A DNA stretch of 64,000 nucleotides from Lolium rigidum (lineage: Eukaryota > Streptophyta > Magnoliopsida > Poales > Poaceae), in assembly GCF_022539505.1 (NCBI RefSeq), contig NC_061508.1, positions 344,857,484-344,921,483 of the forward strand. Direction: 5' to 3'. Positions within the stretch are counted from its first letter, which is position 1. Every line of letters starts with the position of its first letter. The position numbers were made by a program, and so were the translations under genes. Shown here piece by piece: positions 10,896-23,985 of the stretch. The notes under the pieces were generated by a model. That model did no database searches, was not told where the DNA came from, and saw nothing but the letters and a program-made list of their open reading frames with translations.

Positions 10896-11289
10896 CTAGG
10901 GGTAGATCTGCGGGGTCCCCGCCCTAGGGTTTCCCAATATATAGATCATCGGAGCGTCGGAATCGCTGGAAAACTTGCATTTGTCACTAACATATGTGTA
11001 CAAGTGTGATGTAAGGTTTGGCTAACCTTGCATGTACCCGGCGTTGACGATTTTCGCACACATGGGCTAGCACTTGGTAAAATCCAGGATCTGTATGTGG
11101 AAACTCCTGCTACGGCTCAAACGGAGCCTATTTTATGATAAAGTATGCCCAACCTATGGTTACGATTATGGTACCGATGGAGGGCGAGGTGGAGGACGAG
11201 GAGGACGAGGTGGCGGCGGGGTAAAGATGGACTTTGACCCACCACCCTCCGCTTCTGCGACATCGCTCCTGAGTTGTTCCTAGAGGGTC

Positions 11290-12574
11290 CGTCTAGTGCG
11301 GAGGTGGAGATGGACACGAAGTCTACACACGAGTCGGACTCTAGGGCTGAGTTGGAGGTGATGGAGGGTGGGGGTGCGCCGAAGCCCTTGAATATTCGTG
11401 GAGAAGCGAAAGTCCCTGAGGCGAGGAAGGAGCCTAAGACCCATGATGAGAAGGCCCTTATCATTCCTTCGGGCGGTGAGTAAGTGTACTACTTTAGAAA
11501 TTTCGAACATGTATTTTCATCTTGGTCATAAACAATTTGGCATGTGTAGTAATGTGTGATTTATTTGCAACAACTGGACATGGCCAAAGGAGGCCAACCC
11601 CCCCCCCCGCCTGCCTAACAGCTTGCTGGGCAGATACACTCGCCTTAGCACGGTCCCCGGTGGCGACACGAAGCTAGCCACTACTTGGGCGGACTATGAG
11701 GATGCCCCTGCCGTAGGCTTCGCGACAACTGCTGAGGCTGTGACCACCAAGTTTTGGGTAAGACATATATTTCTCGAGCACCGTTCATAGTTGATGACCC
11801 TAATGTGCTAACTCATGACTTTCACAACTGATTTATGCATGATTGAAGTGCTTCTATCGTGTGGACCTGGACGATGATAGGCAGGCGCGTCTCACTTTGC
11901 ATGCCGCTTGTGAGAGGTTGACACCGCAGCAGTGCTACAACCAAAGGTCACCTCCGCTAGTGCCTTCTGGGCTAACAAGGGTAAGAGGGTCAAGAAGGAG
12001 TACTATGTCGGTAACGAGCCTACGGAGGAATGGGCGATGACCATTGAGGAGTACATGTCGGTGAGTAAAATGTCAATGAGATTCTACATTGCTGCTAAGT
12101 TTTCATTGGATTATCTTGAGTTGAGTATTGCATTTTCAGGTTTATCCCGAGTGGGCTGAGCCGCATAAGGAGGCATGGGAGGAGCTGATTAGGGCGAGGT
12201 GGCTCAAGATGGATGAGAAGTTTGCAGCCGTGTCGAGGCGTAACATGGAGAACCGAGGCACCGGTGGCACACACTGCGCAGGAAACCGCTACTTTAACCG
12301 CTACAAGGGGAAAGTGGTATGTATATACATGGAACGACCTTCTTTCATTTCCCGTCATGTTACATTTGTGATACGCATAACTTTTCTTTTCGCGATGCAG
12401 TTGGCCGAGGCAGCACCTCGGGTGGTGCTTCATGACCCCGAGATATATGACATGATGCGGACGAAGACGAAACCCAATCCCGCATTGCCTCAGCCCCAGT
12501 ACCACGGCAATGCCAAGGCCGCCAAGGATGACTACTGCGACATGGTGAGGTCTCGTCACCCGTATGTGGATGAC
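11290..12574 (+). pseudogene. TNPA-like (Transposase_24) gene of the inner CACTA, 5' part
   Basis: Several exons can be read. An acidic exon at about 11290-11482 ends before GTAAGTG. An exon at about 11570-11760 (NSLLGRYTRLS, TTWADYED) follows. The next spans about 11848-12061, with a frame change near 11925-11935. Then come 12140-12315 (PEWAEPHKEAWEELI, SRRNMENRGTGGTHCAGN) and 12401-12574 (AEAAPRVVLHDPEIYDMM). These motifs belong to the Ptta/En-Spm TNPA-like protein that partners the CACTA transposase and binds the element ends. The frame is cut after YVDD by retrotransposon A and resumes at 20716. A run of ten C at about 11600 may be a further frameshift. Confidence 0.75.
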
Positions 12575-14176
12575 TGATGGCGTGTAATTCACACGTTCGT
12601 TGGGAACCCCAAGAGGAAGGTATGATGCGCACAGCAGCAAGTTTTCCCTCAGAAAGAAACCAAGGTTTATCGAACCAGGAGGAGCCAAGAAGCACGTTGA
12701 AGGTTGATGGCGGCGGGATGTAGTGCGGCGCAACACCGGGGATTCCGGCGCCAACGTGGAACCCGCACAACACAACCAAAGTACTTTGCCCCAACGAAAC
12801 GAGTGAGGTTGTCAATCTCACCGACTTGCTGTAACAAAGGATTAACCGTATTGTGTGGAAGATGATTGTTTGCAGAGAAAACAGTAAAAACAAGTATTGC
12901 GACAGATTTGTATTTCGAGTATAAAAGAATGGAGTGGGGTCCACGAGTTCACTAGAGGTGTCTCTCCCATAAGATAAAAGCATGTTGGGTGAACAAATTA
13001 CGGTCGGGCAATTGACAAATAGAGAGGGCATAACAATGCACATACATGTCATGATAAGTATAGTGAGATTTAATTGGGCATTACGACAAAGTACATAGAC
13101 CGCCATCCAACTGCATCTATGCCTAAAAAGTCCACCTTCGGGTTATCATCCGAACCCCTTCCGGTATTAAGTTGCAAAGCAACGAGACAATTGCATTAAG
13201 TATGGTGCGTAATGTAATCAACAACTACATCCTTAGACATAGCATCAATGTTTTATCCCTAGTGGCAACGACACAACACAACCTTAGAACTTTACGTCAC
13301 TCGTCCCAGGTGTCAATGCGGGCATGAACCCACTATCGAGCATAAATACTCCCTCTTGGAGTTAAGAGCAAAAACTTGGCCGAGCCTCTACTAATAACGG
13401 AGAGCATGCAAGATCATAAACAACACATAGGTAATAACTTGATAATTAACATAACATGGTATTCTCTATCCATCGGATCCCGACAAACACAACATATAGC
13501 ATTACAGATAGATGATCTTGATCATGTTAGGCAGCTCACGGGATCCAACAATGAAGCACATGAGGAGAAGACAACCATCTAGCTACTTGCTATGGACCCA
13601 TAGTCCAGGGGTGAACTACTCACTCATCACTCCGGAGGCGATCATGGCGGTGAAGAGTCCTCCGGGAGATGAATCCCCTCTCCGGCAGGGTGCCGGAGGA
13701 GATCTCCAGAATCCCCCGAGATGGGATTGGCGGCGGCGGCGTCTCAGTAAGGTTTTCCGTATCGTGGTTCTCGGTACGGGGGTTTTCGCGACGGAGGCTT
13801 TAAGTAGGCGGAAGGGCAACGTGGGGGGCCACACGAGGGCCCCACACCATAGGTCGGCGCGGCCAGGGCCAGGGCCGCGCCGCCCTATGGTGGCGGCCCC
13901 TCGTGGCCCCACTTCGACTCCTCTTCGGTCTTCTAGAAGCTTCGTGGCAAAATAAGACCCTGGGCGTTGATTTCGTCCAATTCCGAGAATATTTCGTTAC
14001 TAGGATTTCGAAACCAAAAACAGCTAGAAACAACAGAATCGGCTCTTCGGCATCTTGTTAATAGGTTAGTTCCGGAAAATGCACGAATATGACATAAAGT
14101 GTGCATAAAACATGTAGATATCATCGGTAATGTGGCATGGAACATAAGAAATTATCGATACGTCGGAGACGTATCA
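12575..14176 (-). repeat. 3' LTR of retrotransposon A
   Basis: 1602 bp. The partner is 19118-20715. By eye the two differ at a few dozen sites, many of them C/T or G/A, as expected from cytosine methylation decay. Confidence 0.92.
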
Positions 14177-16763
14177 GCATCCCCAAGCTTAGTTCTGCTC
14201 GTCCCGAGCGAGTAAAACGATAACAAAGATAATTTCTGAAGTGACATGCCATCATAACCTTGATCATACTATTTGTAAACATATGTAATGAATGCAGCGA
14301 TCAAAACAATGGTAATGACATGAGTAAACAAGTGAATCATAAAGCAAAGACTTTTCATGAATAGTACTTCAAAACAAGCATCAATAAGTCTTGCATAAGA
14401 GTTAACTCATAAAGCAATAAATCAAAGTAAAGGTATTGAAGCAACACAAAGGAAGATTAAGTTTCAGCGGTTGCTTTCAACTTGTAACATGTATATCTCA
14501 TAGATAATTGTCAACATAGAGTAATATAACAAGTGCAATATGCAAGTATGTAGGAATCAATGCACAGTTCACACAAGTGTTTGCTTCTTGAGGTGGAGAG
14601 AAATAGGTGAACTGACTCAACATAAAAGTAAAAAGAATGGTCCTTCAAAGAGGAAAGCATCGATTGCTATATTTGTGCTAGAGCTTTTATTTTGAAAACA
14701 TGAAACAATTTTGTCAACGGTAGTAATAAAGCATATGAGTTATGAAAATTATATCTTACAAGTTGCAAGTCTCATGCATAGTATACTAATAGTGCCCGCA
14801 CCTTGTCCTAATTAGCTTGGACTACCGGATCATCACAATACACATGTTTTAACCAAGTGTCACAATGGGGTACCTCCATGCCGCCTGTACAAAGGTCTAA
14901 GGAGAAAGCTCGCATTTTAGATTTCTCGCTTTTGATTATTCTCAACTTAGACATCCATACCGGGACAACATGGACAACAGATAATGGACTCCTCTTTAAT
15001 GCATAAGCATGTGGCAACAATTATTATTCTCATATGAGATTGAGGATATATGTCCAAAACTGAAACTTCCACCATGAATCATGGCTTTAGTTAGCGGCCC
15101 AATGTTCTTCTCTAACAATATGTATGATCCAACCATTAAGGTGGTAGATCTCTCTTACTTCAGACAAGACGGACATGCATAGCAACTCACATGATATTCA
15201 ACAAAGAATAGTTGATGGCGTCCCCAGAAGCATGGTTATCGCACAACAAGCAACTTAATAAGAGATAAAGTGCATAAGTACATATTCAATACCACAATAG
15301 TTTTTAAGCTATTTGTCCCATGAGCTATATATTGCAAAGGTGAATGATGGAATTTTAAAGGTAGCACTCAAGCAATTTACTTTGGAATGGCGGATAAATA
15401 CCATGTAGTAGGTAGGTATGGTGGACACAAATGGCATAGTGGTTGGCTCAAGGATTTTGGATGCATGAGAAGTATTCCCTCTCGATACAAGGTTTAGGCT
15501 AGCAAGGTTATTTGAAACAAACACAAGGATGAACGGTGCAGCAAAACTCACATAAAAGACATATTGTAAACATTATAAGACTCTACACCGTCTTCCTTGT
15601 TGTTCAAAACTCAATACTAGATATTATCTAGACTCTAGAGAAACCAAATATGCAAACCAAATTAGCAAGCTCTAAGTGTTTCTTCATTAATGGGTGCAAA
15701 GTATATGATGCAAGAGCTTAAACATGAGCACAACAATTGCCAAGTATCAAATTATCCAAGACATTTTAGAATTACTACATGTAGCATTTTCCAATTCCAA
15801 CCATATAACAATTTAACGAAGAAGAAACTTCGCCATGAATACTATGAGTAGAGCCTAAGGACATACTTGTCCATATGCTACAGCGGAGCGTGTCTCTCTC
15901 CCACAAAGTGAATGCTAGGATCCATTTTATTCAAACAAAACAAAAACAAAAACAAACCGACGCTCCAAGCAAAGTGCATAAGATGTGACGGAATAAAAAT
16001 ATAGTTTCAGGGGAGGAACCCGATAATGTTGTCGATGAAGAAGGGGATGCCTTGGGCATCCCCAAGCTTAGACGCTTGAGTCTTCTTATAATATGCAGGG
16101 GTGAACCACCGGGGCATCCCCAAGCTTAGAGCTTTCACTCTCCTTGATCATATTGTATCATACTCCTCTCTTGATCCTTGAAAACTTCCTCCACACCAAA
16201 CTCGAAACAACTCATTAGAGGGTTAGTGCACAATAAAAATTAACATGTTCAGAGGTGACACAATCATTCTTAACACTTCTGGACATTTCATAAAGCTACT
16301 GGACATTAATGGATCAAAGAAATTCATCCAACATAGCAAAAGAGGCAATGCGAAATAAAAGGCAGAATCTGTCAAAACAGAACGAGTCCGTAAAGATGGA
16401 TTTTATTAGGGCACCAGACTTGCTCAAATGAAAATTCCCAAATTGAATGAAAGTTGCGTACATATCTGAGGATCACTCACGTAAATTGGCTTAATTTTCT
16501 GAGTTACCTACAGAGAATTAGACCCAGATTCGTGACAGCAAATAAATCTGTTTCTGCGCAGTAATCCAAATCTAGTATTTACTTTACTATCAAAGACTTT
16601 ACTTGGCACAACAAAACATAAAACTAAGATAAGGAGAGGTTGCTACAGTAGTAAACAACTTCCAAGACTCAAATATAAAACAAAAATACTGTAGTAAAAA
16701 CATGGGTTGTCTCCCATAAGCGCTTTTCTTTAACGCCTTTACGCTAGGCGCAGAAAGTGTATA
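14177..16763 (-). other. Long non-coding 3' region of retrotransposon A
   Basis: About 2.6 kb without a significant frame lies between the protease stop and the polypurine tract. It is almost the same as 56859-59380 in retrotransposon B. The motif CATCCCCAAGCTTAG occurs at both its edges (14178 and about 16059, 16117). Regions like this are seen in non-autonomous gypsy elements. Whether they hold packaging or processing signals is unknown. Confidence 0.8.
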
Positions 16764-18863
16764 TCAAGTAACATCAAGAGATGAAGCATCAACATCATAA
16801 TTTGTTCTAATAATGGAATCATAAGGTAACTTTATTCTCTTTCTAGGGAAGTGTTCCATACCTTTCTTGAGAGGAAATTGATATTTGATATTACCTTGCT
16901 TCATATCAATAGTAGCACCAACGGTTCGAAGAAAAGGTCTTCCCAATATAATGGGGCAAGATGCATTGCATTCAATATCCAAGACAACAAAATCAACGGG
17001 GACAAGGTTATTGTTAACCATAATATGAACATTATCAACTTTCCCCAAAGGTTTCTTTTTAGCATTATCGGCGAGATTAACATCCGGATAACAGTTTTTC
17101 AATGGTGGCAAGTCAAGCATATCATAGACTTTCTTAGGCATAACAGAAATACTTGCACCAAGATCACATAAAGCATTACAATCAAAATCTTTGACCCTCA
17201 TTTTAATGATGGGCTCCCAACCATCCTCTAGCTTTCTAGGAATAGAAGTTTCAAGTTTTAGTTTCTCTTCTCTAGCTTTTATGAGAGCATTTGTAATATG
17301 TTTTGTGAAAGCCAAGTTTACGAGCGCTAGCATTAGGACTTTTAGCAAGTTTTTGTAAGAACTTTATAACTTCAGAGATTTGGCAATCATCAAAATCTAA
17401 ATCATTACAATCTAAAGCAATGGGATTATCATCCCCAAGATTGGAAAAAATTTCAGCAGTTTTATCACAGGCAGTTTCAGGTAATTTTGCGCGCTTTGCA
17501 CTAGGAGTAGAAACATTGCCAACACCAATTATTTTATCATTGATAGTAGGAGGTGCAGCAACATGCGAATCATTAGCATTGCTAGTGGTGGTAATAGTCC
17601 AAACTTTAGCTACATTTTTCTCTTTAGCTAGTTTTTCATTTTGTTCTCTATCCCACCTAGCACGCAGTTCAGCCATTAATCTTATATTCTCATTAATTCT
17701 AACTTGGATGGCATTTGCTGTAGTAACAATTTTATTTTCAATATCCCTATTAGGCATAACTTTCGATTTCAAAAGATCAACATCGGAGGCAAGACTATCA
17801 ACCTTAGAAGCGAGAATATCAATTTTATTGAGCTTTTCCTCAACGAGATTTGTTAAAGGCAGTTTGTGTACTAATAAATTCTTTAAGCATAGCTTCAAGT
17901 CCAGGGGGTGTATTCCTATTATTGTTGTAAGAATTCCCATAAGAATTAGCATAACCGTTACCATTATTATAAGGATATGGCCTATAGTTATTACTAGAAT
18001 TGTTCCGATAAGCATTGTTGTTGAAATTATTATTTTTAATGAAGTTTACATCAACATGTTCTTCTTGGGCAACCAATGAAGCTAATGGAACATTATTAGG
18101 ATCAACATTAGTCCTATCATTCACAAGCATAGACATAATAGCATCAACCTTATCATTCAAGGAAGAGGATTCTTCAACGAATTTACCTTCTTACCTTGTG
18201 GAGCTCTTTCCGTGTGCCATTCGGAGTAATTAATCATCATATTATCAAGAAGCTTTGTTGCTTCACCAAGAGTGATGGACATAAAGGTACCTCCAGCAGC
18301 TGAATCCAATAAATTCCGCGAAGAAAAATTTAGTCCTGCATAGAAGGTTTGGATGATCATCCAAGTAGTCGATCCATGGGTTGGGCAATTTTTAACCAAA
18401 GATTTCATTCTTTCCCAAGCTTGAGCAACATGTTCATTATTCAATTGTTTAAAATTCATTATGCTACTCCTCAAAGATATAATTTTAGCAGAGGGATAAT
18501 ATCTACCAATAAAAGCATCCTTGCATTTAGTCCAGGAATCAATACTATTCTTAGGCAGAGATAGCAACCAATTTTTAGCTCTTCCTCTTAATGAGAAAGG
18601 AAACAATTTTAATTTTATAATGTCACCATCTACATCTTTATACTTTTGCATTTCACACAATTCAACAAAATTATTGAGATGGGCAGCAGCATCATCGGAA
18701 CTAACACCAGAAAATTGCTCTCGCATAACAAGATTCGAGTAAAGCGAGGTTTAATTTCAAAAAATTCTGCTGTAGTAGCAGGTGGAGCAATAGGTGTGCA
18801 TAGGAAATCATTATTATTTGTGCTAGTGAAGTCACACAACTTAGTATTTTCAGGGGTGGCCAT
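16764..18863 (-). pseudogene. Degenerate gag-protease gene of retrotransposon A
   Basis: Pieces appear in order on the minus strand. There is an N-terminal MATPENTK (18863), then a Retrotrans_gag-type capsid domain (18726-18157; LRGRAKNWLLSLP, CKDAFIGRYYP). An Asn/Tyr-rich linker (18160-17840) and a heptad-like coiled segment (LNKIDILASKVDSLASDVDLLKSKV) follow. Last is a retropepsin-like domain with the active-site motif CDLGASISVMP and ILGRPFL (17348-16764). At least four frameshifts separate the pieces, so no continuous product could be made. The gene ends in a natural-looking stop directly after protease. The reverse transcriptase expected next is absent rather than decayed. Confidence 0.85.
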
Positions 18864-19086
18864 TTTAGCAGTAGTAAATAAAGCAAACTAGATAAAGTAA
18901 ATGCAAGTAAACTAATTTTTTTGTGTTTTTAATATAGCAAACAAGACAGTAAATAAAGTAAAGCTAGCAACTATTTTTTTTGTGTTTTGATATAATGCAG
19001 CAAACAAAGTAGTAAATAAAATAAAGCAAGACAAAAACAAAGTAAAGAGATTGGGAAGTGGAGACTCCCCTTGCGGCGTGTCTTGA

Positions 19087-19105
19087 TCTCCCCGGCAACG
19101 GCGCC
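19087..19105 (-). promoter_or_regulatory. Primer-binding site of retrotransposon A
   Basis: On the minus strand this reads GGCGCCGTTGCCGGGGAGA, 12 nt inside the 5' LTR. It matches the primer-binding consensus of many plant gypsy elements that is usually assigned to tRNA-Asp. Confidence 0.75.
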
Positions 19106-19117
19106 GGAAAATATGCT

Positions 19118-20715
19118 TGATGGCGTGTAATTCACACGTTCGTTGGGAACCCCAAGAGGAAGGTATGATGCGCACAGCAGCAAGTTTTCCCTCGGAAAGA
19201 AACCAAGATTTATCGAACCGGGAGGAGCCAAGAAGCACGTTGAAGGTTGATGGCGGCGGGATGTAGTGCGGCGCAACACCGGGGATTCCGGCGCCAACGT
19301 GGAACCTGCACAACACAACCAAAGTACTTTGCCCCAACGAAACGAGTGAGGTTGTCAATCTCACCGGCTTGCTGTAACAAAGGATTAACCGTATTGTGTG
19401 GAAGATGATTGTTTGCGGAGAAAACAGTAAAAACAAGTATTGCAGCGATTTGTATTTCGAGTATAAAAGAATGGACCGGGGTCCACGGTTCACTAGAGGT
19501 GTCTCTCCCATAAGATAAAAGCATGTTGGGTGAACAAATTACGGTCGGGCAATTGACAAATAGAGAGGGCATAACAATGCACATACATGTCATGATAAGT
19601 ATAGTGAGATTTAATTGGGCATTACGACAAAGTACATAGACCGCCATCCAACTGCATCTATGCCTAAAAAGTCCACCTTCGGGTTATCATCCGAACCCCT
19701 TCCGGTATTAAGTTGCAAAGCAACGAGACAATTGCATTAAGTATGGTGCGTAATGTAATCAACAACTACATCCTTAGACATAGCATCAATGTTTTATCCC
19801 TAGTGGCAACGAGCACAACACAACCTTAGAACTTTCGTCACTCTGTCCCGGTGTCAATGCGGGCATGAACCCACTATCGAGCATAAATACTCCCTCTTGG
19901 AGTTAAGAGCAAAAACTTGGCCAGAGCCTCTACTAATAACGGAGAGCATGCAAGATCATAAACAACACATAGGTAATAACTCGATAATTAACATAACATG
20001 GTATTCTCTATCCATCGGATCCCGACAAACACAACATATAGCATTACAGATAGATGATCTTGATCATGTTAGGCAGCTCACAAGATCCAACAATGAAGCA
20101 CATGAGGAGAAGACAACCATCTAGCTACTGCTATGGACCCATAGTCCGGGGGTGAACTACTCACTCATCACTCCGGAGGCGACCATGGCGGTGAAGAGTC
20201 CTCCGGGAGATGAATCCCCTCTCGGGCAGGGTGCCGGAGGGGATCTCCAGAATCCCCGAGATGGGATTGGCGGCGGCGGCGTCTCGGTGAGGTTTTCCGT
20301 ATCGTGGTTCTCGGTGTCGGGGTTTTCACGACGGAGGCTTTAAGTAGGCGGAAGGGCAACGTGGGGGGCCACACGAGGGCCCCACACCATAGGTCGGCGC
20401 GGCCGGGGCACGGGCCGCGCCGCCCTATGGTGGCGGCCCCTCGTGGCCCCACTTCGACTCCTCTTCGGTCTTCGGAAGCTTCGTGGCAAAATAGGACCAC
20501 CGGGCGTTGATTTCGTCCAATTCCGAGAATATTTCGTTACTAGGATTCCCGAAACCAAAAACAGCAGAACATGACAAGCGGCTCTTCGGCATCTTGTTAA
20601 TAGGTTAGTTCCAGAAAATGCACGAATATGACATAAAGTGTGCATAAAACATGTAGATATCATCAATAATGTGGCATGGAACATAAGAAATTATCGATAC
20701 GTCGGAGACGTATCA
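19118..20715 (-). repeat. 5' LTR of retrotransposon A
   Basis: 1598 bp, bounded by TGATGG... on the plus strand and GACGTATCA at the other edge. It contains a strong GC hairpin at 20387-20430. The TATA-like position (CTACTTAAAG on the minus strand, near 20340) is weaker than in retrotransposon B. Confidence 0.92.
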
Positions 20716-21665
20716 ATGACCCCTTATGCATGCCGACCGACGAGGAGTCGTTGGTCCTGTCGGGGCACGTGCGTAGGCATGGCCGTTACCACTTTCTGAA
20801 TAAGGCGGTCAAGCCTACCCCAGCCACGAGCTACACGCGTCTTAAGCATACCCTCACCACCGATAGCCCCCAGCCTCATCCCTGGCCTGCTCGTCCACCC
20901 GCCTATGATGTAAGTTTTCCTCATTTTCATCCTCTTTCCGGTTTTCGTTCCTACATGGCTAAGTGTTGATGAGATTCATTGTTTCTGAAATTGTAGCCTG
21001 AATTTGAGGCGGCCTTCGAAGCCTATCATGATGAGTATCAGCAGGCCTCTGCACAGTGGAATAAGCAGCAGCCTACATGGCGTATGTAGAAGTAAGTTTG
21101 AATCTTTATTTTCGCAAATAGATGACAAGTCTCAGTTTGATGCTTTATTTCTGCAAAGCCTGACTTGTAACCTATCTTGCATGCACTGATGATTGCTTTG
21201 GCTACTGGTACACCGACACCGGCTCAAGTTCCCATGGCAGGGGAAATGCCTATCATGCCAAACCAAAATAAGTTTCGCTAGGACTTACTACGGATCCACA
21301 CCGGTAAGTTCTTTGCCAAACCGGTAGTTACCGCTTTCCTTTGCCTCGCAATTTGCTAACATGTAGGGAACATGTAGGGAACGGGATGCTCCGGGAACCA
21401 GGCCTCGCCGGGTGGGCGCGAGGTCACACCGGTTCGTGAAGGTGGTCGGTCTCCTGGGCGTTCTGCCAGTGCCTCTGCTGCTGCCTCTCCATCGACTTCT
21501 CCTGGGTGTTCTGCTGGTGCCTCTCCATCGACTTCTCTTGGTCGTACTCCCGGTGCCTCTCGAGCTGGTTCTTCTGCATCTTCTACTGGAGCGCACCCTC
21601 GGACCCGGGCTTCTCGTTTCGCCAATGATGAGGGTGGATACACCCCGCCCGGGTCCTTCATGTAG
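20716..21665 (+). pseudogene. TNPA-like gene of the inner CACTA, 3' part
   Basis: The frame resumes after the retrotransposon target duplication with DPLCMPTDEESLVL and AVKPTPATSYTRLKHTLTTDSP (about 20720-20909). A short exon (about 20998-21090, FEAAFEAYHDEYQ) follows. The last exon is Ser/Pro/Arg-rich (about 21370-21662; GGRSPGRSAS, ASRFANDEGGYTPPG) and ends at TAG 21663-21665. The order of motifs is that of the Ptta/TNPA-like protein. Only the retrotransposon insertion and minor defects break it. Confidence 0.72.
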
Positions 21666-21924
21666 TCAGCTCACACTATGTATGCGCGCGCTTGCTACTA
21701 CTATTCCGGTTGGGCGCTAGCTACTACTATGTATTTGGGCGACATGACACTCCTCTTGTATGCTATTGTGTGCACTATGTATGCTATTATGTGAATTATA
21801 TGCTATTTTGGTGAATTATGGAGAATTTGGTCGAATTTGGATGAATTTGGATGAATTGGAACCTGCTGAACTGAATTTGGATGAATTGGAACTAAATTGA
21901 AACAAAAAAAAACCAAATGGCCAG

Positions 21925-22419
21925 GGCTACGCCGAGGGCAATGCCGTCGGCATAGACCCTTCGCATGACCATATGGTCAGGTCTATGCCGAGGGTATTGC
22001 CCTCGGCGTTGCCCCTGGCTTGGTGGCCGCACGGCGTGCCACGTCACCTCCTACGCGCCGTCCTCTATGCTGAGGGTGATGCCCTCGGCGTCTTCTGGAT
22101 GCCCTGGCTCCCCTCAGCATGCCACGTACACGCATATGCCGAGGGTGATGCCCTCGGCGTCTTCTGGCTGCCGTTAACGGCGACAGCACGTCGGGGACGC
22201 TACGCCGACGGCGTCTACGCCGACGGTGATGAGGACCCTTGGCGTAGGAGGCGTACGCTGACGGCTAGCCCTACGACGACGGCGCAGCGAGCTCTGCCGA
22301 GGGAAGTGGTCGCCGACGAGGTACGCCAAGGACTTCCATCGGCGTAGCCTACGCCGAGGGCCAGGCATGGCTACGCCGAGGGCAGCTGGCCGTCGGCATA
22401 CCTGCCGATTCCTGTAGTG
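21925..22419. repeat. Right subterminal repeat array of the inner CACTA element
   Basis: Dense TACGCCGAGGGC and GATGCCCTCGGCGTC units in both orientations occur up to the terminal inverted repeat. A duplicated block of about 75 bp (around 22060-22105 and 22135-22170) is also visible. Confidence 0.85.
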
Positions 22420-22422
22420 GAA

Positions 22423-23985
22423 GCTTGTATTTGTCGATGTATGTTCAAACCATTGGATACGCTTAATTAATTTTAATCGTCTGAGAAAGCAATACCACGA
22501 ATTAAATTTATATATCTCAGATTTAAACCCCTATTGCATTATAACAAGCAATCACGAATCAATTTACCACAAGCATCATAACATAACATCAATTTTGACA
22601 TGATTAACATCAGAAGTAAACAATATATATGAACCACTATGGGTTCTTTTTAGCAAGACTCTACGATTACGCATGTTAGATAGTTTTCTGCAAGATCGAA
22701 AGCCATTGACTAGCAGTTCTACCCATTGATGGATGTGAAATACGCCACTTTTTCTCACATTTAAACCTTTAGCTATGTCCATGAATTGACTAAGTTTCTC
22801 TCTCAATGTGCTACTAATGACTAATTATTGCAGACATGTGCAATCTCTTCTATCTTTGAATGGTGTGCGAGAAATAAAGTTATAATGGCAAATGGAATTG
22901 CAAGTACTGAAGAAAAATCTTGTCACAGGTACAACGAAGTTGACCAGGCGTCGAAAGGTTGTTCCAGGGAGTTTAGCGGACATCGGTACGGTTAAGCCTC
23001 GCCCGTACCATCCGCTTGTACGGGGTGCTACAGCCTTCCCGAGGTCAAACCCTATAAGTTCTGTGAAGGGAGCCACGCCGAAAAGAGAGCCATTCGTCGT
23101 CAAATAGAGCCACCATCCATCAGATACATCTACACCACACCGAAGGAGATCCACCACCATAGTTCATCCATTTCATCTCCCATCTCCTCCATAGTCATAG
23201 CCATCACCATTGTAATAGAGATCACCTTGAGAATTGCGATAATTGTAAGAATATTGTGATTTCAACTCAAATATTTGCAACAATGATTTCTATCTTTGAT
23301 CCTGATATTATGTGTAAGTAGTCCTCACGGGTTGCGGGTTGGGGTGAATCCTCGCAGCGTTTTTATGCATCTAATCTCATGAATATGTGTAAGAATTGAA
23401 TAGGAGCTTTTCAATCTTGTATCCTTATCTCTTTGCCTCGATTCAATGATCTGCAGGTACCCATGTCTATTGGATCGATCAATGGAAGAGGTGGGATGAG
23501 GGGAGAACGGCGAGCTACCACGAAACCTCAGTGACAAAAAGGGGAAAGTAACGATACATGTTTAGTGATTCACTCGGGATCAACGACACAATCATCTAGC
23601 TTAATATTTTGGTATGTATTCATTTACTTAATAATTGTTGTTACTTGCGGCTGTGGGAACAATGGTTGAACCAAGAGACTGTTGTCACCTCTGGCTTTAG
23701 GGGCAAGAGTATTTACGAATGTGTTGCTCACAAATCTCTTATCACTATTTTATTTACTAAACAATTGTACTTCATTTATATATGTATGCATAGCTATAGG
23801 AGAATCCTTAACCCTGGCCTATTTCCATCCATTGAACACAACCCAATCAAAGTAAACTAGATAGGTCTGGTAAACATAAAATCAAATCAACTAGCAAAGT
23901 CTTGTGACGTTTCATTTACACCATTTTAGCAGTGCTTCCCAAGGTTTAATTAAACCTAGGTCTTCTAGGGAAAAAAATTATCATA
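22423..23985. other. Non-coding part of the outer CACTA region
   Basis: No domain was recognised. A GC-richer patch (22920-23110) has open frames on both strands without family motifs. This stretch probably corresponds to introns or the 3' region of the TNP2-type gene. Confidence 0.4.

Larger units (their letters stand above)
12575..20715 (-). mobile_element. Non-autonomous LTR retrotransposon A (gypsy, Athila-like gag)
   Basis: Two near-identical LTRs of about 1.6 kb bound the element. They are flanked by the 5-bp duplication ATGAC (12570-12574, 20716-20720). On the minus strand the LTR begins TGATACGTCTCCGACGTATC and ends ...CACGCCATCA. A primer-binding-like GGCGCCGTTGCCGGGGA lies next to the right LTR and a purine-rich CTTGGGGATGC next to the left one, which sets the orientation. 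It encodes gag and a retropepsin-like domain but no reverse transcriptase, RNase H or integrase. It resembles the abundant Triticeae gypsy families related to Athila (Sabrina/Fatima type), but the exact family was not tested. Confidence 0.92.
10356..22419 (+). mobile_element. CACTA transposon with TNPA-like gene, hosting an LTR retrotransposon
   Basis: Begins CACTACAGGAAT at 10356 and ends with the inverted ATTCCTGTAGTG at 22419. It is flanked by the 3-bp duplication GAA (10353-10355, 22420-22422). Both ends carry arrays of TATGCCGAGGGC/GCCCTCGGCGTAG subterminal repeats, the usual transposase-binding sites of this superfamily. Without the retrotransposon inside it the element would be about 3.9 kb. 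It encodes only a Transposase_24-like (TNPA/Ptta type) protein and no TNP2/TNPD transposase, so it would depend on a partner element for movement. Confidence 0.92.

Noticed and set aside
12360..13106. 248-codon minus frame across the start of retrotransposon A
   Set aside because: It spans the CACTA exon/LTR junction, so it cannot be an old gene. A sister frame at 19210-19647 appears in the other LTR.
16851..18742. Plus-strand frames opposite the gag-protease region of retrotransposon A
   Set aside because: Antisense shadows of the recognised gag and protease domains.
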